A DNA stretch of 64,000 bases. Source: Arthrobacter sp. ov118. GTDB lineage: Bacteria; Actinomycetota; Actinomycetes; Actinomycetales; Micrococcaceae. Position numbers and translations under genes: made by a program. The notes below the pieces were generated by a model. It was not told the DNA's origin. It searched no databases and saw only the letters and a list, made by a program, of their open reading frames with translations. Position 1 is the stretch's first letter; each line of letters begins with the position of its first letter. Positions 31,717 through 40,035 of this stretch are shown here, piece after piece. The stretch lies in NCBI RefSeq assembly GCF_900116495.1, contig NZ_FPAY01000009.1, forward strand, positions 124,001 to 188,000. Reading direction: 5' to 3'.

Positions 31717-33832
31717 GGCTGCGGTGACCGAAACTGACGCTGAATCTACGCACGGCTTGACTGCGGACGCTTCTCCGGACAGAACTGCAGACGCCGGCGA
31801 GGAGTTCGTTCTTGAGCTGCTCGACCGTGCCGTGTCCGGCATGGGTGGCCAGAGCCGCGACGGTCAGCACGAAATGGCCCGGCAGGTGGCGCGCGCGATC
31901 GACAGCGGCGACCACCTGCTGGTCCAGGCCGGCACCGGCACCGGCAAATCCCTGGCCTACCTGATTCCGCTGATCGCCCACTCGCTGACCAGCAACAAGC
32001 CCACCCTGGTCTCCACGGCCACCTTGGCGCTGCAAACCCAGATTGTTGGCCGGGACCTGCCCAGGCTGCTCAAGACCATCACGCCCGCCTTGGAGCGGCC
32101 CGTGAAGGTCGCGCTGGTGAAGGGCCGGTCCAACTACGTGTGCCGGCACAAACTCGAGGGCGGCTTCCCGTCCGAAGAACCGTCCGAGGGGCAGTTGTTT
32201 TCCCTCGGCGAGGACACCAGCGTGCCGCACTTCGCCGCCGCGCTCGGGGGCCCGTCCTCCCAGCTCGGCAAGGAAGTGGTCCGCCTGCGCGAGTGGGCCG
32301 AGGAGACGGCCACGGGGGACCGGGACGAACTGATGCCCGGAGTCACGGACCGTGCCTGGCGTCAGGTCTCGGTCACCTCCATGGAATGCCTGGGCGCGCA
32401 AAAGTGCCCGCACGCTGCCGAGTGCTTCAGCGAACTGGCCCGCCAGAATGCCGCGGACGCCGACGTCGTCGTCACCAACCACGCCATGCTGGCCGTCAGC
32501 GCCTTCGAAGGCCTGGCGGTCCTGCCCGAGTACGACGTCGTGGTGGTGGACGAGGCCCACGAACTGCAGGACCGCGTCACGGGCGCGGTCTCCGGCCAGC
32601 TCTCCGTGGCCATGGTGCACGCCGCCGCCTCCGGGGCGCGGAAGCACACCGGCATCACCGTGGACGCGCTGAACAATGCCGCGTCCCACCTGGAACTGGC
32701 CCTTGCCGGTGTCCCCAGCGGGTTGATGCCCAACGGCTTGAACTCGGAGCAGCTGGACTGCATCGACCAGCTGCGCGACGCCTGCCGCGCCGCGCTGTCC
32801 GACTCCAAGGGGGACAGCTCCACGACGGCCGACGGCGGCCGCCAGCTCGCCCGCTCGCGGCTGATGGTCATCCTGGAACTCTGCGAACGCCTCCTGGCTG
32901 CCCGCGAAAACCGCGAAGTGGTCTGGTTCTCCCGCAACAGCACCTTTGACCCGGCGCAAGGCTACTCCCCGCCGGACGAGAGCGCGCCGGCCTTGATCAA
33001 CGTTGCTCCGCTGAGCGTTGCCGGGCGCCTGCGTGAGGGATTGTTCGCCGATCACACCGTCATCCTGACGTCGGCAACGCTGGCCATCGGGGCAGCCTTC
33101 GAGCCTGCGGCCGGCGGCCTCGGTCTCGTGGGCAGCGGCGCCCCGAGCTGGACCGGCGTCGACGTCGGATCCCCCTTCGACTATCCGAAGCAGGGCATCC
33201 TCTACGTCGCACAGCACCTGCCCAAACCCGGCCGCGGAACCTCACCGGAGGCCCTGGACGAACTCGAGAAGCTGATCCGTGCCTCCGGCGGCGGCGCTTT
33301 GTGCCTGTTCTCTTCCCGGCGGGCGGCCGAGGAAGCCGCTGACGCCATGCGGCCCCGGCTGGGCATGAGCATCCTGTGCCAGGGGGAGTCGAGCATGACG
33401 GCGCTCGTGCGCCAGTTTGCCGACGAGCCGGACACGTGCCTGTTCGGCACCATGTCTCTGTGGCAGGGCGTCGACGTTCCGGGGGTGTCCTGCCGGCTGG
33501 TGGTCATCGACAGGATCCCCTTCCCGCGGCCTGACGACCCGCTGATGACGGCTCGCTCGCGCGCGGTCGCCCAGTCCGGTGGCAACGGCTTCATGGCCGT
33601 CTCGGCCACGCACGCCGCGATCCGGCTCGCCCAGGGGGCCGGGCGGCTGATCCGTTCGACGTCGGACAAGGGAGTGGTGGCGGTGCTTGATTCACGGCTC
33701 TCCACGGAGCGCTACGGCGGCTTCCTGCGCGCCGCGCTTCCGCCCTTCTGGCCCACCACCGATCCGTCGATCGCCGTGGCCGCCCTCAAGCGCCTCGCCA
33801 AGGACACGGCGAAGGACGCCGCCAAGGACTAG
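31709..33832 (+). CDS. DinG/XPD-like ATP-dependent DNA helicase
   Basis: 707 aa from ATG 31709, overlapping hflX by 8 bp. Motif I is QAGTGTGKSLAYLIPL (about residues 73-88), and the DEAH box is VVVDEAHEL (281-284). Helicase C-terminal motifs are FGTMSLWQGVDVPG and LAQGAGRLIRS. Between motifs I and II four cysteines (NYVC, ECLGAQKC with C, AECFSE) can hold the 4Fe-4S cluster of the XPD family. It ends in a Lys/Asp tail 2 bp from the convergent lexA, consistent with a damage-repair role. Confidence 0.92.
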   Translation: MTEAAVTETDAESTHGLTADASPDRTADAGEEFVLELLDRAVSGMGGQSRDGQHEMARQVARAIDSGDHLLVQAGTGTGKSLAYLIPLIAHSLTSNKPTLVSTATLALQTQIVGRDLPRLLKTITPALERPVKVALVKGRSNYVCRHKLEGGFPSEEPSEGQLFSLGEDTSVPHFAAALGGPSSQLGKEVVRLREWAEETATGDRDELMPGVTDRAWRQVSVTSMECLGAQKCPHAAECFSELARQNAADADVVVTNHAMLAVSAFEGLAVLPEYDVVVVDEAHELQDRVTGAVSGQLSVAMVHAAASGARKHTGITVDALNNAASHLELALAGVPSGLMPNGLNSEQLDCIDQLRDACRAALSDSKGDSSTTADGGRQLARSRLMVILELCERLLAARENREVVWFSRNSTFDPAQGYSPPDESAPALINVAPLSVAGRLREGLFADHTVILTSATLAIGAAFEPAAGGLGLVGSGAPSWTGVDVGSPFDYPKQGILYVAQHLPKPGRGTSPEALDELEKLIRASGGGALCLFSSRRAAEEAADAMRPRLGMSILCQGESSMTALVRQFADEPDTCLFGTMSLWQGVDVPGVSCRLVVIDRIPFPRPDDPLMTARSRAVAQSGGNGFMAVSATHAAIRLAQGAGRLIRSTSDKGVVAVLDSRLSTERYGGFLRAALPPFWPTTDPSIAVAALKRLAKDTAKDAAKD

Positions 33833-33834
33833 CG

Positions 33835-34584
33835 CTAAAGGGAACGGAGCACCGAGACGACCTTGCCCATGATCACGGCGTGGTCGCCGAGAATGGGCTC
33901 GTACTGGGTGTTTTGCGGCAAGAGCCAGGTGTGGCCGTCCCGCTGACGGAACGTCTTGACCGTGGCTTCGTCGTCCAGTAGTGCGGCAACGATGTCGCCG
34001 TTCACCGCGTCACCCTGGCGGCGGACAACCACCCAGTCGCCGTCGCAAATTGCGGCATCGATCATCGAGTCGCCGGCTACCTTGAGCATGAACAGCTCGC
34101 CGTGGCCCACCAGCTGGCGCGGGAGGGGCATGACATCCTCCACCACCTGGTCTGCGAGGATTGGCCCGCCGGCCGCGATACGTCCGACAAACGGCACCAT
34201 CGCCGTGTCGGTGGCGCTGGCCAGTTCAGTGACGGAGAGGCCGCCGACGGCGCGGAGGCCGCTGGACTTCCCGACACCCGAAATGGCGGCGGTCCCCTCG
34301 TCCAGGGTCAGGGGCATGAGTACTTCCATGGCCCGCGGGCGCTTCGGATCCCGCCGCAGGTAGCCGAGCTTCTCAAGCTGGGAGAGCTGATGGGTGACGC
34401 TCGACAGGCTGGCGAGTCCGACGGTATCGCCGATTTCGCGCATGGACGGCGGGTAGCCGTTGTCCGTGACCGAGCGCTGGATGGTCTCCAGGATTTTCTT
34501 CTGCCGGACGGTGAGGCTCTTGGGGGCCCGTGCGGGCTGGGCGCTCCGTGAGGTTGCCCTTCCGCCGGTGGCTTGTGCTGCCAT
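33835..34584 (-). CDS. lexA: SOS repressor LexA
   Basis: 249 aa from the ATG at 34584; a GTG at 34641 could add 19 residues. The N-terminal winged helix (about 22-88) ends in the family segment YPPSMREIGDTVGLASLSSV. The S24 protease domain has the Ala138-Gly139 cleavage bond in RIAAGGP, nucleophile Ser173 (GDSMIDAAI) and general base Lys210. It is cleaved when RecA filaments form. Three SOS boxes lie in the divergent region to its right, so it should repress itself. Confidence 0.96.
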   Translation of the reverse strand: MAAQATGGRATSRSAQPARAPKSLTVRQKKILETIQRSVTDNGYPPSMREIGDTVGLASLSSVTHQLSQLEKLGYLRRDPKRPRAMEVLMPLTLDEGTAAISGVGKSSGLRAVGGLSVTELASATDTAMVPFVGRIAAGGPILADQVVEDVMPLPRQLVGHGELFMLKVAGDSMIDAAICDGDWVVVRRQGDAVNGDIVAALLDDEATVKTFRQRDGHTWLLPQNTQYEPILGDHAVIMGKVVSVLRSL

Positions 34585-34738
34585 GTTCGCCAATGCCTTT
34601 CCGTTCGGCCCGGCCACCGTGGCTACTGTCACCGGGAACACCAGGCCTGGAATGTCAGACCCTGCTGATCAACTACCAATGATCGAGTTCACAAGTGGTT
34701 GTCCTTCCCCTCAAAAGTAGGCCAGCCGCAGAGCTTTT

Positions 34739-34754
34739 TCAAACATTTGTTCTA
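34739..34754 (-). promoter_or_regulatory. SOS box A, lexA/LysM intergenic region
   Basis: TCAAACATTTGTTCTA matches the TCGAAC-N4-GTTCGA palindrome at 10 of 12 positions. It is the box nearest to lexA, about 155 nt from its ATG. Confidence 0.7.
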
Positions 34755-34805
34755 GCGAGTCTCGACATCGTTCGTTACTAAGTGCTAAAACAGAACCAGC
34801 AAGAT

Positions 34806-34821
34806 TCGAAGATGTGTTCGA
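34806..34821. promoter_or_regulatory. SOS box B, lexA/LysM intergenic region
   Basis: TCGAAGATGTGTTCGA matches the consensus at 11 of 12 positions, the best of the three boxes. Confidence 0.85.
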
Positions 34822-34850
34822 TTCCAGGTTTCGGGAACCGAGCGGATCAT

Positions 34851-34866
34851 TCGGTTCTATGTTCGA
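34851..34866 (+). promoter_or_regulatory. SOS box C, lexA/LysM intergenic region
   Basis: TCGGTTCTATGTTCGA has one perfect half site (GTTCGA) and one degenerate half; 9 of 12 match. It lies closest to the LysM gene. Confidence 0.55.
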
Positions 34867-34937
34867 AAGTTCGGCCGGTTGGCGGCGGTAAGTGGAGCAC
34901 GCCGGGCGGCACCGTATGGTCCAGGAGGGCTCAGTTC

Positions 34938-35351
34938 ATGTCAGCAGCAAGCGCGTCCCACCTCAGTTTGGTTTCCGGGACTTTGGTTCCCGGCACTTTT
35001 GCCCGCACTATTCCGGTCTCGGCGGGCCGATCGAAGCACGCGCCGCTGCGCCTGACGCGGCGCGGACGTTTCGTCTTTTTCGGCGTCCCGCTGATCCTGC
35101 TTGCGGCGCTCATCCTGTCGCTCAGCGGATTTCTCTTTGCTCCCGCCAAGGCGGCGGATTCCCCCGACCAGCTGTCGGTGACGCCCACCATCTCCGTGAC
35201 AGTCCAGCCGGGGGAGACGCTCTGGGCCATCGCAGGATCCGTAGCCCCGGAACGCGATCCCCGCGATGTCGTGGCCGATATCGTGCAGCTGAACAACCTC
35301 GATGCCGCGCGTGTGATGCCGGGCCAGCAGCTGTTCGTCCCGTCGAATTAG
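34938..35351 (+). CDS. LysM-domain membrane protein, probable SOS-induced cell division inhibitor
   Basis: 137 aa from ATG 34938, with AGGAGG at 34923-34928. A basic N-terminus (LRLTRRGRFVF) precedes one transmembrane helix (about 55-77), then a periplasm-side LysM domain (VTVQPGETLWAIAGS ... LDAARVMPGQQLFVP). The position and layout match mycobacterial Rv2719c/ChiZ beside lexA and, functionally, corynebacterial DivS: damage-induced septum inhibitors that bind peptidoglycan. Three SOS boxes lie upstream. I assign the role by synteny and architecture. Confidence 0.82.
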   Translation: MSAASASHLSLVSGTLVPGTFARTIPVSAGRSKHAPLRLTRRGRFVFFGVPLILLAALILSLSGFLFAPAKAADSPDQLSVTPTISVTVQPGETLWAIAGSVAPERDPRDVVADIVQLNNLDAARVMPGQQLFVPSN

Positions 35352-35406
35352 TCACCCCAAAGCACCGCCTAGTTGTCACAGTTTCAGCGCCCGTGCCTGT
35401 TCCACT

Positions 35407-35412
35407 TAAACT
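35407..35412 (+). promoter_or_regulatory. -10 element of leaderless hisC promoter
   Basis: TAAACT, 6 nt before GTG 35419. An ATG only 3 nt away (35416) is too close for the usual start distance, so GTG is favoured. Confidence 0.5.
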
Positions 35413-35418
35413 GGTATG

Positions 35419-36537
35419 GTGACTGACCAGCTTGAGCGCCTCAACCGACTGCCCCTCCGAACCAATTTGCGGGGCCTGCGTCCTTACGGCGCGCCCCAAC
35501 TCGACGTCCCCATCCTGCTCAACGTCAACGAGAACACCCATGGCGTCCCGGATGATGTCCGCGCGGCCATCACCGAGGCTGTCAGCGCCGCCGCCGCCGG
35601 GCTGAACCGGTATCCGGACCGGGAGTTCACGGAACTGCGGGAGGCTCTCGCCGAGTACCTTGGCCACGGCCTGGGCGCGGAGAACATCTGGGCCGCGAAT
35701 GGCTCCAACGAGGTGCTGCAGCAAATTCTCCAGGCTTTCGGTGGCCCCGGCCGCACGGCCCTCAGCTTCCCTCCCACGTACTCGATGTACCCCCTGCTGG
35801 CGTCCGGCACGGACACGGAATACATCGTCGGGACGCGGGCAGACGACTACGGACTCAGCGCCGAATCGGCAGCCCGCCAGGTCCGTGAGCTTCAGCCCAA
35901 CATCGTTTTCCTGTGTTCCCCGAACAACCCCACCGGCACCGGACTGGGACCCGATGTGGTCGAGGCAGTGTACGAGGCCGGCGAGGCCAGCCAGACCATC
36001 GTGATCGTCGACGAGGCGTACCACGAGTTCGCCCACGACGGTACGCCCAGTGCCCTCGCCCTATTGCCGGGCAGGGAGCGGCTCATCATCTCGCGCACCA
36101 TGAGCAAGGCTTTTGCCCTGGCCGGGGCGCGCCTGGGGTACATGGCCGCGGCTCCGGAGGTCGCCGACGCCCTGCGCCTGGTCCGCCTCCCGTACCACCT
36201 GTCCGCCATTACCCAGGCCACGGCCCTGGCTGCCCTGCGCCACCGGGTGGCCCTCATGGCGGACGTCGCCGACATCAAGCGCCAGCGCGACCGGATCGTG
36301 TCCGAACTGACCCGCCTGGGCCTGAAGCCGGCCGCCTCCGACTCCAACTACGTGTTCTTCGGCGGGCTCGAGAACCCCCACGAGGTCTGGCAGCGCCTGC
36401 TGGACGCCGGGGTCCTCATCCGCGACGTCGGCATCCCCGGGCACCTCCGCGTGACCGCGGGCACCGAGACGGAAACCACAGCCTTCCTTGAAACCCTTGA
36501 ACGCATCCTGAACAGCCACGCCCGGCCGCGGGCTTAA
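35419..36537 (+). CDS. hisC: Histidinol-phosphate aminotransferase
   Basis: 372 aa from GTG 35419 (an in-frame ATG lies one codon upstream). PLP class I/II aminotransferase: NENTHGVP near the start, ANGSNEVLQQI, SPNNPTGTGLG, VDEAYHEF, and the PLP lysine in RTMSKAFALAGARLGY (about residue 235). Converts imidazole-acetol phosphate to histidinol phosphate. It heads the his cluster directly; hisD, often the first gene, is not here. Confidence 0.95.
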   Translation: MTDQLERLNRLPLRTNLRGLRPYGAPQLDVPILLNVNENTHGVPDDVRAAITEAVSAAAAGLNRYPDREFTELREALAEYLGHGLGAENIWAANGSNEVLQQILQAFGGPGRTALSFPPTYSMYPLLASGTDTEYIVGTRADDYGLSAESAARQVRELQPNIVFLCSPNNPTGTGLGPDVVEAVYEAGEASQTIVIVDEAYHEFAHDGTPSALALLPGRERLIISRTMSKAFALAGARLGYMAAAPEVADALRLVRLPYHLSAITQATALAALRHRVALMADVADIKRQRDRIVSELTRLGLKPAASDSNYVFFGGLENPHEVWQRLLDAGVLIRDVGIPGHLRVTAGTETETTAFLETLERILNSHARPRA

Positions 36538-36633
36538 ACTTGATGGGGATCAAGCGCGCCCCGCCACACAGTCCTGGCATGCAGCATTGCCACCCAGCCC
36601 CGCCTCCGGCCTTCTTCCAAAGGACACATCTAC

Positions 36634-37260
36634 ATGAGCAACACCGGATCCACCGCCGCCGAGGGCCGGACCGCCCGCATGGAACGGACCACCAGCGAGT
36701 CCTCGGTCCTGGTCGAGATCAACCTGGACGGCACCGGGGTCTCCGAGATCAATACGTCGGTCCCTTTCTATGACCACATGCTGACGGCCCTGAGCAAGCA
36801 CTCCCTGATTGACATGACCGTCAAGGCCTCCGGCGACACCCACATCGATGTCCACCACACGGTCGAGGACGTGGCCATCACGTTCGGCGAGGTGCTGCGC
36901 ACGGCCTTGGGCAACAAGGCAGGGATCCGCCGCTTTGGCGAGGCGACAGTTCCCCTGGACGAGGCCCTCGCGCAAGCGGTCGTCGACGTCTCGGGCCGCC
37001 CGTACCTGGTCCACGCAGGAGAGCCGGCAGGACAGGAATACCACCTGATCGGCGGCCACTTCACGGGCTCCCTGACCCGTCACGTCTTCGAGGCCATCAC
37101 GCTCCACGCCGGGATCTGCCTGCACATGAACGTCACCGCCGGACGCGACCCCCACCACATCGTCGAGGCCCAGTTCAAGGCTTTCGCCCGTGCCCTGCGC
37201 GCCGCCATCGAACCGGATCCGCGCGTCGAAGGCATCCCGTCCACCAAGGGTGCCCTGTGA
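36634..37260 (+). CDS. hisB: Imidazoleglycerol-phosphate dehydratase
   Basis: 208 aa, the monofunctional form without the phosphatase domain of enterobacteria. Metal-binding motifs are FYDHMLTALSKHS, DVHHTVEDVAITFGE and the second-half HVFEAITLHAGICLH with HHIVEAQFKAFA. Its stop overlaps the hisH GTG (GTGA), giving coupled translation. Confidence 0.97.
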   Translation: MSNTGSTAAEGRTARMERTTSESSVLVEINLDGTGVSEINTSVPFYDHMLTALSKHSLIDMTVKASGDTHIDVHHTVEDVAITFGEVLRTALGNKAGIRRFGEATVPLDEALAQAVVDVSGRPYLVHAGEPAGQEYHLIGGHFTGSLTRHVFEAITLHAGICLHMNVTAGRDPHHIVEAQFKAFARALRAAIEPDPRVEGIPSTKGAL

Positions 37261-38048
37261 GCGGCCCGATCCTCCGGGGCGGGGCCATCATCGACCCCGC
37301 CGCCGGCACCAAGCCCGCTTCGCCGGAGGGCAAGCCCACGGTGACGGTGCTGGACTATGGCTCCGGCAACGTCCGCTCTGCGGTCCGCGCGCTGGAGCGG
37401 GCCGGTGCCGAAGTCATCCTCAGTTCCAAGCCCGAGGATGTCCTGAATGCTGACGGGCTCGTTGTCCCCGGCGTCGGCGCGTTCGAGACCGTCATGCGGG
37501 AGCTCAAAGCCGTGGATGCCATCCGCATGATCGGCCGCCGGGTTGCGGGCGGACGGCCCGTGCTGGCCATCTGCGTCGGGCTCCAAGTGCTGTTCGATGC
37601 CGGCGTCGAACACGGCACCGAGGCCGAAGGCATGGGGGAGTGGCCCGGCAAGGTGGAGCTGCTGCCCGCCGACGTCGTGCCCCACATGGGCTGGAACACC
37701 GTCGCGGTGCCCGTTGGGTCCAAGCTGTTCGCCGGCGTCGAGGGCGAGCGGTTCTACTTCGTGCACTCCTACGGGGTGCAGAACTGGGACTTCGATGTTA
37801 TCCAGCCCCGGATGGCGGCGCCTCTGGTGACCTGGTCCGACCACGGTGCCCCGTTCATCGCGGCGGTGGAAAACGGTCCGCTGTGCGCCACGCAGTTCCA
37901 CCCGGAGAAGTCCGGCGACGCCGGTGCCCGACTGCTGCGCAACTGGGTCGGGAGCCTGCGGCCTGCAACGCCGAACTCTGCAGGGTCAGACCCCGCGACG
38001 CCGGGACCGGCTACCCCGGACCCTTCAACTCCGGAACAGACCGCCTAG
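37257..38048 (+). CDS. hisH: Imidazole glycerol phosphate synthase, glutaminase subunit
   Basis: 263 aa class I glutamine amidotransferase. The triad is Cys in AICVGLQVLF with His and Glu in ATQFHPEKSG. VLDYGSGNVRS and PGVGAFETVMREL are also typical. It supplies ammonia to HisF, which is not in this window. About 20 N-terminal and 30 C-terminal residues (Thr/Pro/Ser repeats of the SDPATPGPATP kind) exceed the usual 210 aa. Confidence 0.95.
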   Translation: MSGPILRGGAIIDPAAGTKPASPEGKPTVTVLDYGSGNVRSAVRALERAGAEVILSSKPEDVLNADGLVVPGVGAFETVMRELKAVDAIRMIGRRVAGGRPVLAICVGLQVLFDAGVEHGTEAEGMGEWPGKVELLPADVVPHMGWNTVAVPVGSKLFAGVEGERFYFVHSYGVQNWDFDVIQPRMAAPLVTWSDHGAPFIAAVENGPLCATQFHPEKSGDAGARLLRNWVGSLRPATPNSAGSDPATPGPATPDPSTPEQTA

Positions 38049-38207
38049 ATGTGGTCCCTGGTGCTCATGGGCCTCGCCGGACTTCTGGTGGGCGGCGCCA
38101 TCTCCTTCAAGCAGCAGAAAAGTCCGCGCTGGGTGCAGATCGTGTTCTACATCCTGGCCGGCATGTCGCTGCTGGCCGCCTACCTGTTGACCCTGCCGGC
38201 GTCCTGA
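38049..38207 (+). CDS. Small two-helix membrane protein between hisH and priA
   Basis: 52 aa, ATG directly after the hisH TAG. Two hydrophobic helices (WSLVLMGLAGLLVGGAISF and IVFYILAGMSLLAAYLL) are joined by a basic loop KQQKSPRW. It has G/C-rich third positions like its neighbours and no intergenic gap, so it is a believable gene. Unknown function. Its place inside the his operon may simply reflect co-transcription. Confidence 0.7.
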   Translation: MWSLVLMGLAGLLVGGAISFKQQKSPRWVQIVFYILAGMSLLAAYLLTLPAS

Positions 38208-38256
38208 CCGTCCCGCCGCCTTCCCAACCACCCATTCCCAAGCTGAGGACCCCACG

Positions 38257-39003
38257 ATGACCACCGAATCCCCGCTGCCCGTACTCGAGCTTCTCCCCGC
38301 CGTCGACGTCGTCAACGGGCAGGCCGTCCGCCTGGTGCAGGGCGAAGCCGGCAGCGAGACGAGCTACGGCACGCCGTTGGAGGCCGCACTGAACTGGCAG
38401 CAGCAGGGCGCTGAATGGGTTCACCTGGTCGACCTGGACGCGGCCTTCGGGCGGGGCTCCAACGCGGAGCTGCTGCGCGAGGTCGTGGGCCGGCTCGACA
38501 TCAACGTGGAGCTCTCCGGCGGCCTGCGCGACGACGAATCGCTCGAGAAGGCGCTCGATCTTGGCGTCGCCCGCGTCAACCTGGGCACGGCGGCTCTGGA
38601 GAACCCGGAATGGACGGCCCGCGCTATCGAGCGCTTTGGCGACAAGATCGCCGTCGGCCTGGACGTCCGCGGCACCACGCTCGCCGGCCGGGGCTGGACC
38701 AAGGAAGGCGGGGACCTCTGGGACGTGCTCGGCCGCCTGGAGGAGGCCGGCTGCGCCCGGTATGTCGTCACCGATGTGACCAAGGACGGCACGCTGCAGG
38801 GCCCCAATGTCGAACTTTTGCGGCAGATGGTCGAGAAGACGGGCAAGCCCGTGGTGGCCTCCGGCGGTATTTCCAGCCTCGAGGACCTGTTGGTCCTTCG
38901 TTCCCTGGTGCCGCTCGGCGTCGAGGGCGCCATCGTCGGCAAGGCCCTCTACAACGGCAACTTCACACTGCCTGAGGCCCTCGACGTCGCTGGCCGGCGC
39001 TAG
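38257..39003 (+). CDS. priA: Bifunctional phosphoribosyl isomerase (HisA/TrpF)
   Basis: 248 aa beta-alpha barrel. The catalytic Asp pair is at LLPAVDVVNG and in VVTDVTKDGTL. Phosphate-binding motifs are ELSGGLRDDE and ASGGISSLEDL/GKALYNG. Actinobacterial HisA usually also does the TrpF reaction (PriA), which is assigned here from lineage rather than from a residue I can prove. Same operon as hisH. Confidence 0.93.
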   Translation: MTTESPLPVLELLPAVDVVNGQAVRLVQGEAGSETSYGTPLEAALNWQQQGAEWVHLVDLDAAFGRGSNAELLREVVGRLDINVELSGGLRDDESLEKALDLGVARVNLGTAALENPEWTARAIERFGDKIAVGLDVRGTTLAGRGWTKEGGDLWDVLGRLEEAGCARYVVTDVTKDGTLQGPNVELLRQMVEKTGKPVVASGGISSLEDLLVLRSLVPLGVEGAIVGKALYNGNFTLPEALDVAGRR

Positions 39004-39016
39004 AGGGGCGGTGGCC

Positions 39017-39982
39017 ATGGCGCAGACGGGCGACCCCCGGGACCCTCATCAGCCCCATGGGTCCCAAGGTGCAGTGCAGGCGGGGGCGGAAGCGGCTCCG
39101 GTCCGGCACCTGCCCGGACACATCGCGGCTGCCCTTGCCGGCGCCGGCGGGGCCGCCGACTCCGCCGGGCAGCCGTGGGCAGGCCGAAGCCTGTCCGGCG
39201 ACGACGCGAAGATCCACAATTTCGAAGACGACGACGGCACCGCCGACGCCGGCTACCTGGGCGCCATTGCCGGCCTCGCCGGGGGCACTGCCGATGAGGC
39301 GGCCGTGGTGACCGCGCTTGCCACAGCCCGCGTCTTCGTTCCCATCCTCGCCCAGCTCGCCGAAGAAGGTGAGGCCGTGGCCGGAGTGCACGGCGACAAA
39401 CTGCACGGCCACAAACTGCACAGCGACAAACAAGCCGACATGGCACTGGTGACCCTCAAGGCGCCGGACGGGCGGACCGCCATGCCGGTCTTCACCTCGG
39501 TCGCGGCACTTCAGGCCTGGCATCCGGAAGCCCGGCCGGTCGCCGTCTACGCGGCCCGGGCGGCACTGTCCGCTGTCGCGGAAGGGGCCGAGTTGCTCGT
39601 CCTGGATCCCGGCTCCGATGTGACGTTCGTGGTGCGCCGCCCGGCGGTGTGGGCCCTTGCCCGGCAACAGCCGTGGACGCCGTCGTATACCGATCCGGAA
39701 GTTGCCCGCACCATCGGGGAGAGCACGGCAGGCTTCCCGCCGGTCCGGCGTGTCGCCATCCAGCCGGGCCCCGGGGTGGCGGCGGTGACGGCCGATGGCG
39801 GGCGGCTGCCCGGCGGGGGAGTCGGTCCGGAACTTCGCGTGGTCCTGTACCTTGAAGACGGACTCGATGCCGCCGGCGTGCAGTCCGTCGTCACCGGTCT
39901 CAATAACGCCTGGGCCCGGAATGAAATCTTTGCCGAGCGGGTTGATTCGATCGAGGTCAAGCTGCAGCGCGCAGCTCCATAG
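39017..39982 (+). CDS. SseB family protein
   Basis: 321 aa from ATG 39017; a GTG at 39011 is two codons upstream. The core (about residues 75-200) reads VFVPILAQL ... DMALVTLKAPDGRTAMPVFTSVAALQAWHPEARPVAVYAARAALSAV, typical SseB N-terminal domain. A second part (PVRRVAIQPGPG ... ELRVVLYLEDGLD) resembles the SseB C-terminal domain. The disordered first 60 residues and a HGDKLHGHKLHSDK repeat are unusual. Role unknown; it commonly follows priA in actinobacteria. Confidence 0.85.
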   Translation: MAQTGDPRDPHQPHGSQGAVQAGAEAAPVRHLPGHIAAALAGAGGAADSAGQPWAGRSLSGDDAKIHNFEDDDGTADAGYLGAIAGLAGGTADEAAVVTALATARVFVPILAQLAEEGEAVAGVHGDKLHGHKLHSDKQADMALVTLKAPDGRTAMPVFTSVAALQAWHPEARPVAVYAARAALSAVAEGAELLVLDPGSDVTFVVRRPAVWALARQQPWTPSYTDPEVARTIGESTAGFPPVRRVAIQPGPGVAAVTADGGRLPGGGVGPELRVVLYLEDGLDAAGVQSVVTGLNNAWARNEIFAERVDSIEVKLQRAAP

Positions 39983-40035
39983 CTGTCGGCCCAACGGGGG
40001 ACCCCCGGTGCTGCCGTCGGCAGTACCAGAAGGAA

